64,000 nucleotides of DNA from assembly GCA_900708905.1 (NCBI GenBank), contig CAADRB010000056.1, positions 1 through 64,000 on the forward strand. Direction: 5' to 3'. Position 1 is the first letter of the stretch; every line of letters starts with the position of its first letter. Shown here one piece after another: positions 51,717 through 61,150 of the stretch. The notes under the pieces were generated by a model. It did no database searches, was not told the DNA's origin, and saw only the letters and a program-made list of their open reading frames with translations. This DNA comes from Hymenolepis diminuta. Taxonomy: Eukaryota; Platyhelminthes; Cestoda; Cyclophyllidea; Hymenolepididae. The position numbers and the translations under genes are program-made.

Positions 51717-51832
51717 ATTGGGGCAACTAGGAAGCAGATGATTAGTCTAATCGAGCTCATAACATTAAAATTAAGCCACATTTGGCTCGTCCTTAAGTAT
51801 TTGGTAGAGAATAGGGTACCTAAATCTTAAAA
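51717..51832 (+). repeat. About 115-bp direct repeat, copy B
   Basis: Partner of 49757-49872, same orientation, about 1.95 kb downstream. The intervening DNA is not itself duplicated as far as I can see. Confidence 0.6.
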
Positions 51833-54239
51833 TATCAATAGGCAATCCGAATTCCCAATTTGGCTAATAAATTCACTCAAAGCAGATAAAATACTGCTAC
51901 AGGCTCTCGTAGCTTCCGCCTGCGTCCTATAAATAGCTTTGTAGCCAATAAAACACCTTCGCGCATAAGCGGCGGACGCCGAAATTCACCCATAGCACCA
52001 CTTACAATCAACAAATATACGCGTAGACTGAAAAAAATACGGGAAAGCTAATGACTATTCCATGGGCGATTTCTGTTATATCCTAGGGTACATTAATAGT
52101 AGTAGTTAAAGAGGTGTAAGGAGAATATGTTTTAATTGGGTTGAGGGAGTCTGCAATATGAATATCTACGCAAATGGCAAATGATAAGCGGTCTGAAAGT
52201 GAACGTCTGAAAACATACATGTCTAAGAAAAGGAAAATAATCGATAACATTTACGAGAAGTGATGAATAGAGAGGAACAAAGAAAATGAAGTATATCAGC
52301 TGAGTCCAGACAATGGCACAGATGGTTAGAACCATGTATCAATTCGTCATAAGTTCCAAGAAAAATTTTGTGCAATTTTTCTTTCTTCGTCATGCCAAAG
52401 GATTACGAAAAAAGAAAAAGGAAGTAAGGAAACACTACGTAAAAAACTGCAGGTCTTGTCACAAGGATTAGGGATCTGAAAGGTTTTATAATTCCCTTAT
52501 GGCACAGGATCATGATTACAAACATAATCGAGTAAATAATTTTATTTCCCGGAGATCTTTAGAAAACCGATCTCCGCATTAATCAAACTAATGTGATTGA
52601 AGTTAATATGAAGTTTACTAGGGCTATTACATCACCATGTATTAAATTGAAGAAATGTATCCTTCAGCAAGTGCATTTTATCCCTTAAAAACAAAATTAC
52701 AGTAATTTAAAATCCTTACTGCCTGCTGTCAAAATTCCGCCCCAAAATTTTTACTCAAATTTTATGTAATACGGAATAGTATTGCTTATTTAAAATAATA
52801 AAACAAACCTTATTAAAGATAAATTTATTTGAAAAGATTTTTGACAAATATTTTTAAATTTTATTTAGGGGAAATGTCAAAGAAAATATGCTGAAAAACT
52901 TAATCGGGAACTGCGGAATCAGAATTTATTATACAAATTAAATTATTTGGAAGAGGTGCTTGTCTCTGAAAATACTTATGAAAACAAGAACACATATGAA
53001 GTCTAAACTCAAATTATTTTGAAATAATCTCCCTGCAGAGATCAGTTTTCTCGGAAAAGCCATTTAAAATCCATCTTTATAATTATGAAAATTAGCCCTC
53101 ATGACCTACTGATTGCATCGGAACTGATATAGATAACCCCTAGAAAGGAAGGTAATTTCTCGATCTTTGGAAATATGCCTCTTTATAATCCATATATTAC
53201 GTAAGTTAAGATGGTACCTTAGGTGAAGATGGTACCTCATCTTCATAGAAAGCGTACCTACATGATTTTTCCTGAAATATCTGCTCCTTGGAAGTTTTAG
53301 TAAATTTCGGGTATTTTTTTTAACATTTGTGATTGTAAATTTTTTGCTTAGTAAGGAGATTTATTTAACGTTCTTTCATGAAGATTGTTCTGTTCATTTT
53401 AAAAGAATTAGATAGGACAAAGTCTCTCGATTTCAAAACTTAAAGAAAATCAGCCTTAAATCAGCAGAGACACGACTTATTCGATTGTGCTTGTGTAGTC
53501 TAGCCACCTAGAATCAGACTATTTTACCTAACTCCCCTTTTAGAGTGATTAATAGACTTTTTGTCGATTAAGCAATTTGTCTATGCGTCCGATCTCCTTT
53601 GTAGTGGTGGCTTAGCAAATCAAATGTCAAGGCCTAAATGCAATCGCATTGGTGCAAATAAACTTTTTTGAAATTTGTGAACTTTTCAACCGACAATTTA
53701 AACAAAAAATATATATCTGAAATGAATATTAAGTATAAATAAAGAGTAACTGAGAAGCAACTCAAAATTTTCAAAATCAGAACGATTTTTTGTTGTTGAT
53801 TATTTTATTTGATGGAAATTGAGAAGAACATTATGAGGTTTTATTTAAAATCTAAATTATGGCTAGACGTATTCCTGGGATTTCCTAACCTGCTAATGAC
53901 TTCATTATTAAAACCGAGGTCTTGCCTTTTGAATGGCAGTTTTTGGGGGCTGTTGCATTGATTCAAATTTAATGATCTGTCACCATCTTTGCGCTTGAAA
54001 ACCTGGTTTCTGAGCTTCATAGTGGATGGCACATTCAAGAATATTAAAAAAACAGGGGACCTTTGAAGAGAGTCACTTTTTCATTACATTTAAGTGCAAA
54101 ATTGGAAATTGATTACACGTAAGAAAGAATTCTAAATGAAATTCTAAATTTGGAAAATGAATACTCGAATTTGAACGTTTGAAAGAAAAATGTGTTTGTG
54201 CGTTTGTGATTAGATTGGGATTCGGTCAAATATTTGGTC

Positions 54240-54360
54240 GTCGCCACCAATAACTGAATCACCTGAGGCGCCGGGGGAGAGAGGGAGTTGGGCTAAATTA
54301 TTTGTGTGCGCCGCTGCGTTTTTCTTAATTTGTTTGCCCCTCTTCTTTCCCTCCATGCAG
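54240..54360. other. G+C-rich island 6
   Basis: Short G+C-rich section with CACCTG at 54260-54265, followed by C/T-rich sequence, about 1.8 kb upstream of NR4A. Confidence 0.4.
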
Positions 54361-55400
54361 TAGGGGAAACATTCCATAATTTGGGTTAACTCTCTCGTTC
54401 TATGGTGGGATGCCAGTCTTAAATACCAGTATTCACATACAGATGCGCAAAGGTGTATATGCAGAGAAATTGGTGAAAGAAAAAGGAACTGTTTCAGAGC
54501 TGAGCAGGGGAATCTTCTCTTGAATGAACCCTTTGTCAGTTTCCCAAATCTGTTCTGTTTTCCCTAAATGATTTTTAAACGATGTTTCAGTTACTTGGAG
54601 TTTATCTTTTTTAAATCTTTCACTCTTTCGAATTTATTTAACACAAAACGGACCGTTTCAGACTGCAAACTCATCATGCAAATTCAATCGAAACATCGAA
54701 CACAATGTGCTTTGTTTCTGAGTGGCTATTATTGCCAGATATCATTGCGAATTCCATTTTGCCACTGGTGTGGAATTTGGAGTCTTTAAATACTCCCAAA
54801 ATCACCCGGTTTAGAATCGGTTAGTTTGGCGGATAAATGAAAATGAGGGCTGGTTGAATTTTTATGCATGTTCATGTTCTAAATTGCTTATGTCTTATTA
54901 ATTTCCTTTTACCTTTTGATCGACTAATTTTCATTTACACGTCAGTTGTCTTAATGTGTAAAATAATATTAAACTGAAGAATACCAGATTTTAAATAAAT
55001 GAAACATTTTAACTGTGCAATTAATGTTTCACCTTAAAATTAACAATTCGACACTTAATTAAAACGGATAAGCATTTTAAAATACCTTTTACGTCAAAGT
55101 AATAGCCCCAGATGACAGGAAAATTATCTTTTTTCCTTCTTTTTGCGTATTAAAATCACATGGAATTACTTCAAAAGCTCGTTTTTCATAAATTTTCTAC
55201 AGAAAATTTGAGTAAAATGGGCAACTTCAGTTGAAATCAAGGGTGAAACAGAAAATAAGCTGATTAAGATGTCAAGAGATAAATGAAAACGTTAGAGACA
55301 GGCATATGAGAAGGATTGTTGGATGTATCAAGCGAAGTGTGACGTAGGGAGGTTGGTAGTAAGAAGCTGACCAGTCAGATAGCGTTAGTCACCTGTTAGA

Positions 55401-55412
55401 GGGGGGGGGGGG
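55401..55412 (+). repeat. G12 homopolymer
   Basis: Twelve consecutive G bases at the edge of the island upstream of NR4A, directly after a CACCTG at 55390-55395. Confidence 0.95.
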
Positions 55413-55556
55413 AGAAGGGAGGAGAAAGATTCGAAAGCCGTGAATTCCCCATCTCCACTGCTACTACTAGCGCAGCAACACAGCGTTCTCCCCTCCCTCC
55501 ATTCCCTTCTTCCCCTACTAGTCGCGAAGGCCTTACTGCTAAATAGTCATTGAATC

Positions 55557-55564
55557 TGACGTGA
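55557..55564 (+). promoter_or_regulatory. CRE-like site TGACGTGA upstream of NR4A
   Basis: One mismatch from the palindromic CRE. A half-site TGACGT also occurs at about 55340. Mammalian NR4A promoters are CREB-driven immediate-early promoters, so the location is suggestive. Confidence 0.25.
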
Positions 55565-55785
55565 TAAATGACAAGATGCCGCGCGTTGTGCTGTATAACT
55601 CTCCCAACCAACCTTGGCGTACCAACCTTGGGCGTCTGGGTGGGTAACAACTTTCTGAATACCTGCTTCACGTGTGTGTGTTTCTGGGTGGGGAATTAAG
55701 GGGAGGTGGGGATGGTACTTCCTTCCGTATGCATGTGTGTAGGAAATATATATTAACGCGAATCTTTCTACCTGACATGCTGCAG

Positions 55786-55846
55786 GTGCATTTGTCCGGA
55801 AATTCTATTTCTACTACCCTGATGCAGGCACTCATCCAGAAGAAGG
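55786..55846 (+). other. Candidate upstream exon of NR4A
   Basis: A 61-bp stretch sits between an acceptor (ctgcag at 55780-55785) and a donor (gtaata at 55847). Read to match the phase of the acceptor at 56034 it is open (FVRKFYFYYPDAGTHPEE) and would extend the receptor upstream of the annotated ATG. It may equally be 5' UTR or chance. No start codon exon before it was found. Confidence 0.2.
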
Positions 55847-56043
55847 GTAATAATTGTTCCCCTCCCCAGACCATAACCATTCACTCCCTCTCTCGCTCTC
55901 TTCCAGCCTGATACTGATCTCGCATAAACCCTCCTAAATTGCAAATTAAATCTCATGATTTTCTGTATATGATGTTTTTCAGATCCATTAGTAATAAGAT
56001 GAATTATATTTGATTCCTGCTTTTTGTTTGCAGCACTGGAATA

Positions 56044-59000
56044 ATGCTGCCCTACAAGCTGCCAGAACACGAAGCAACATTTCATCCGACATCGTTCAGT
56101 AGTCCTGATAGATGGCAACCGTCGTCCTGGTGTCGAAATTCACCCATCCCTCAAGGATCAACCGCTGTTCAGGAACATCATCCCTTTCATAGTAACCATG
56201 TCAGTAATAACGGTCCCCATCGAGAGTTCTTTCATAAAGAAGACTCGTCTCAACAACTAAATCATCTGTCCTCTGTGCCTGACCAAGTACGTCTGGAGAA
56301 TCCGAGTTTTGCAGGAATTGCAGAAACTGGAGAACTACCAAAATGGGAGATAGAAGAGGGCTCTAACCCTGTTCCTACTTCAACAACTGCCCCTATATCA
56401 AATAGTGAAAGTGGAGAAGCCTTTTGGTCTTCTACTCTTTCACGAGTAGCAGCCGTAGCCGCTGCAGCAATGGCTTGTGTTGCAGCACCACCAAAGAGCC
56501 ATCGAAATGACCAAACTGATTTCGAAGAGACTCCTCAGTTAGCCAACGGTGAGGCCAACAAACTTGACGTGAAAGAACCATGGAACCGAGGTCAACGTAA
56601 ACTTCATGGAAGAAGGTAGACTACTGATTCATATTTAAGTAGACCTTTCTTTTTCCATTCTAGCTGATGATTTATCTTCTAGAAATCCCGCAAATGAAAG
56701 CGCAGACGTCGCAGCGCCTAAACGACAGCCTCAGACACCATTCGTTGATTCTAGTGGTTCACCGTCTGCGAAAAGTGATACACCCGTATCTCTGCCAACT
56801 GTTTACCCACCTAATCAATTACCTCAAATTCAAAATGGTTCATGGGCCAACACAAGTGATATGAATATTCAATGGTCTGCTAATACTTCAAATGATCTCC
56901 TAAAAAACGGCAGTAGTTCCATGAATTCTCAATGGCCATCTGATTCTAGTGATCCAGCTCAAAGATTCTATGGGGATAACCAGTTCGTAAAACCGTTCTC
57001 GTATTCAAGCAATGAGGTATTTCGATCTCTCGGTATTAGCTCCAATCTCTCCGAAGACCCTCTTTACGTAATGTCAGCTTCAAAGCAAAATCCTGGTGAT
57101 GGATTTCCTCAATTTCCCGCTTCAACCAACACACCAATTAAGTCTGAACTCCAACCGGAATACTGTCAAGTTCATCAATACTTGGATCCTTGTCACAGAC
57201 GCTGTTCTGACCAAGCTGAGTGGGCTCAAAAACGACTACCACCTCCTTCTAACTATGAGCCAGATTTTGGAGAGCGGAAACCGCTTATGGAAATGGGACT
57301 TCCCCTGACCCCACATATTCCACCGGCTAACTCAACCCCCTGCGACTATTTTCTTGAATCTAGACAAAGAAGAGACTCCTATGCTGCATCTATTACTCCT
57401 CCAAGGGGAGAATTTTCACCCCTACCGAACTATTTCAGTCTATTTTCCGGTGGAGGAAAAGACGGGGACTCGCATTTTGGACCTCCTCCTGTGCTTTATC
57501 CCTCTGTTATGGAAGCTGGAAATGTAGGTCCCTTTGGTCAGTCATCTGGAGGGTCCCAGCTGTCAAATCCGTCAAATAGGATGGAGCTGCAACAGCAACA
57601 GCAACAACAATTTTGTCTTGTTTGTGGTGATAATGCTGCCTGTCAGCATTATGGAGTAAGAACTTGTGAAGGGTGTAAAGGGTTCTTCAAGGTAACTTGC
57701 ATATTTTTATATTATACGATCATTGACTTGGTAAATAGGAGCCGAAGTGATTATGGTTTATTTAATTATTTATTAAATGTTTATTTTATAATGACGAATC
57801 AAATTTATTATTTAGATCTTATGGATCCATTAAGTGCTAATTAATTGTAAATATATTAAAATAACTATTGAATTGTCAATTTTTAACAATTTAGGTATAC
57901 AGTGATATAGTTTGGATTTCATTTTAAAACATATAATCAAATCATCTCTATTCAAGCTTGTTTATTGTTGAAAATTTTAGCGAACGATTCAGAAGAACGC
58001 CCATTACGTATGCCTGCAGACTAAAAATTGCATTGTTGATAAACGCAGAAGAAATCGTTGCCAATATTGCCGATTCCAAAAATGTCTCAAAGTTGGAATG
58101 GTCAAAGAGGGTAAGTAAAATTGAAATGCCATTTATATTTTCAACAAATAAAACTGTCCAAATTTCTGAATACTTGAAATGCCATAAAGGGGAAGAGGTT
58201 TTCACCGATCGTTGGTAAATAGGGATGAAATGAAATAAACTATCTATGAGATTAATCCAGTATTATACAGTATTATACTAATACCTACTCACAAATTTAA
58301 GTAAAATAGTGAAAAGTTATGCAAAAATATACTAAGAAATTTCTCAAATTACATATGCTTTCGTTCTATTTCAAACAATATTATTTTTAGCATTTTCGTA
58401 AATTAACTGGCAAATTTGCTTATCTGCCTTTCAATAGGTAACCATCTGAACTAGACAATGTGATATATTTTCCTCTTTGCTACTGAGTTTATTTAAGTAA
58501 AAAGTTGAGTTTTATATCTTATTTGCAGTGGTTCGTCGTGATAGTCTGAAAGGGAGACGGGGTCGACTGTCTGCCAAAGCGAGATGTCCAATCGATGGAG
58601 AAGGCGGTGGTGGAGCAGACAATGCCCACAAGGGGTTCTCACTGAATGCAGGTGGTGGCCCTGGGGCAGGGTTTATGCTTTCGGGAGATAAAGGAACCCA
58701 TCACGGTGTCCTTTCTGCTGGTTATGGTAATGGTAGTGGACCTGCCGGTACTACAAGTAGCAGCGCCAATTCTATGACTCTTCTCTCAATGCTCACGAAA
58801 GCATATGAAACTGTGGATTGCACTCTTGAGGCGGCTCATCTTTTTAAACATCCACCGGGATCGAACTACCTTGTCAAAGATCGTGACCAACAGGTAAGAT
58901 TCACTCCATGTTTAAGTGAGCATACTTGATGCCAGGTATCTAATATTATAGTTAAAATGTTTGAAGATGAACTCTGTGTTCAACACAAATGAAACAATTA

Positions 59001-61110
59001 TACTGTCATATTAAAAGTGGTCTTCAATAAAAAAATGGAAATAAGCTGCGATTAATCAAATGAACTTAACTACATTTCTTATTGCCAGTTTATTTGTGTT
59101 CTGACTCGCCTAAATAATGATCAAAATATTAAATAATGATTTTTAACTCTTTAGTTAAAAAATTCCCTCGACTTTTAAATAAAACGGAATTCTTGCTATT
59201 CAATTACAGAAATTGATAATCTAGACATCTCTCTCTATAGGATGAAATAACATGTTGAGTTGCAAAAAGGCTGTCGAATTAACAAATAATAACAAATAAC
59301 AGTACTGCAGACAATTATTTTAAAAACTAATTAATTGGTCAAGATCCAATCCGAAACAAATTGTCTTCAATTGAGCCTTTGATGTAATAAGGAATAGTTC
59401 GTAGTGCAGTGCACCAGAGTACTGATCATCGATTCTCTATCTCAATCCCGAATTAAGACCAGACAGACAAAAAATTAAAATTTAAAAACAAATAGCCTAA
59501 TGAAAAAAATAATTAGCACAGATATTTAATCCACATCTCGGATCATCAATGTAATAAAATATTGAAAAAAACGGCTGCGAAAAAGTTGGATATCACACCA
59601 AAGAAATATCTTAATTCTAGAGACATAGCAGCGGAATATGTGGAAAGTGAAACTGAATGCATCAACTACCACCTTATTTACTTAAGCATAGTTGTCATGG
59701 CCATATCAATACAGGGGTAACAAGAAAATTTATTTTTCTCTTTCAACAAAGTCCCCACTTGTCTTATCCAAGGTACTACTATTAATTGGCAAATAGAACC
59801 TGTGGAATATTGATGTTTGATATCAACGTAATCAAATTCCCCAATATAAATTGTATCTGAGCAATCATTTTGAAGTTTATTCTTTCAGGGATTCGAAAAA
59901 GATGAAGATGCTCTCATTCAGATGGCAATTAAGAACCTTGGAGAATCCGTTGAAATAATCCGGCAATATGCCGAGTTAGTACCTGGATTTTCTTCCCTTA
60001 CGGAAGCAGATCAAGAAAAAATTATACTGCTACACTCTGCAGATCTAATCACCTTCCGTATGGCCTTTAGGTAAGAATTTTTAGATGACAAAACGTCATG
60101 GCTACTTTAAAATAACGTCTTTAACTGATACCTACATGCATTTTTATAGGACGGCTAAAGCAGCTGCAGAGCGAGCTCAGTTAAACCTCTTCCATCCAAA
60201 TACTACGCAATCAGGTCCCTACTGCAGGCCATCCATTTCAACAGACGCGCCTAGATCACAGCAACAGTCAAATATATCAGCACATCAACAAACAGGCCCT
60301 TCTTTCGCTGATGGAATTAGTGAATGGCATTCTCAAACAAATCCCTCGGATCCCGTTTTCCGACCCTTTCAACACAATCCATCAATAGGACCTTCTCAAA
60401 TGCCTTCTCATCCTTCCGCATGGCAAACTGGGGGAGTTTCTCGACAAATAGATTTTGAGTTGGAGGATGAAGGAGAAACGAATGCGGCAGCATGGGAAGT
60501 AGCCCTCTCGACACCCACTGAACCTGTTTATATCTTTGAGAATGGTTCCGTGATGACAGATGAAGAATTGGGTCGAGCTGGATTGGGACCATGGATTCGT
60601 GCACTAACTTGGTTCGGGTGGCAACTTCTTGAATTGGCTATGGGTGATCATAGTACCGTAGCTGGTCTTTCAGCTCTTGTACTCATCAACTATCAGGCGC
60701 TTTGTGGCCGATCTGACTTTGAGAATTCGAGTGAGATCTATACAGTACATCACAGATTTGTTGAAATGCTGAAAAGTCACTGTTGCTCACCTGCCAATGC
60801 AGTGACAATTCCAACGGGGTATTCTGGATGCTATGGCCCTGATAGAGACCCAACTGCGGCTGTAGCAGCGGCTACTAGTGCTGCTAATATGGTACCCCCG
60901 ACCAGAGCAGATTCAACCTATTTCTCCCAAGTATTCAAGAAGAAGGATACAGTTCACTGGATAGCAAGTCAGCTGCTCTTACAACCTCTGCAGCGTCTCC
61001 ATGCTAGTGGTAGACTGCCTTCAGGACCAGAAAGTGGCTGGTTGAACACGCTGCTACGTCTCCTAAATACTGGCTGCAATCAATCTCAAACCCCTCCACC
61101 ATGTAACTAA
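56044..61110 (+). CDS. NR4A: NR4A-family nuclear receptor (Nurr1/NGFI-B/DHR38 type)
   Basis: NR4A proteins are nuclear, inducible transcription factors that bind NBRE-like sites (AAAGGTCA) as monomers and act without a classical ligand. Coding exons: 56044-56615, 56683-57691, 57981-58110, 58529-58893, 59889-60070, 60150-61110; all introns are GT-AG, phases agree, total 1,072 residues. Domains: a disordered N-terminus (1-493) with an Ala-rich tract (135-148) and a Q7 run (494-500); a DNA-binding domain with C502/C505/C519/C522 and C538/C544/C554/C557; P-box CEGCKG; an A-box extension [14 protein letters not shown] (571-584), diagnostic of NR4A; a Gly-rich hinge; and a ligand-binding domain (693-1072) with FSSLTEADQ. 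The first ATG follows an acceptor at 56034, so a 5' non-coding exon or leader lies upstream. At 1,072 residues it is much longer than human NR4A proteins (about 600), through the N-terminus, hinge and LBD inserts. Confidence 0.96.
57611..58110 (+). other. NR4A: NR4A DNA-binding domain split between two exons
   Basis: The first zinc finger ends exon 2 with FFK, directly at a gtaact donor. The second finger is the whole of exon 3 (57981-58110), opening [11 protein letters not shown] and closing VGMVKE. A split after the first finger is a common intron position in nuclear receptors. All eight zinc-binding cysteines are present. The unspliced frame runs on into intron 2, which makes a false longer exon. 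Confidence 0.95.
59889..61110 (+). other. NR4A: NR4A ligand-binding domain with large insertions
   Basis: Exon 5 carries the conserved LBD core ([17 protein letters not shown], then [19 protein letters not shown]). Exon 6 continues from FRT but then has about 120 residues rich in Ser, Pro, Gln and His before VYIFENG, the equivalent of the beta-turn LIFCNG in human NR4A2. The domain resumes with [17 protein letters not shown] and [14 protein letters not shown] second insert of about 45 residues, with an Ala-rich run, precedes FSQVFKK. The end reads [10 protein letters not shown] where human has FLDTLPF. Confidence 0.85.
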
Positions 61111-61144
61111 ACGACAGGCCTGAAATTCTAAACGAACACTACTT

Positions 61145-61150
61145 AATAAA
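61145..61150 (+). terminator. NR4A candidate poly(A) signal AATAAA
   Basis: A canonical hexamer lies 35 bp after the NR4A stop codon. If used, the 3' UTR would be very short; AT-rich sequence further on offers other weaker sites. Confidence 0.35.

Larger units (their letters stand above)
55390..55720. promoter_or_regulatory. Island 7: candidate NR4A proximal control region
   Basis: The G+C-richest stretch near NR4A, with CACCTG, G12, a polypyrimidine tract, the CRE-like TGACGTGA at 55557-55564 and a CACGTG near 55669. It ends about 320 bp before the first NR4A coding exon. A promoter is a reasonable reading, but no transcription start is visible. Confidence 0.35.

Noticed and set aside
57692..57844. 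Extension of the first NR4A zinc finger into a longer exon
   Set aside because: The frame passes a clear donor after FFK, and the second finger is found in phase at 57981; the extension is intron.
59400..59470. TGCAGTGCAC palindrome with tRNA-like context in NR4A intron 4
   Set aside because: The A- and B-box order and spacing do not fit a tRNA or the SINE family seen elsewhere.
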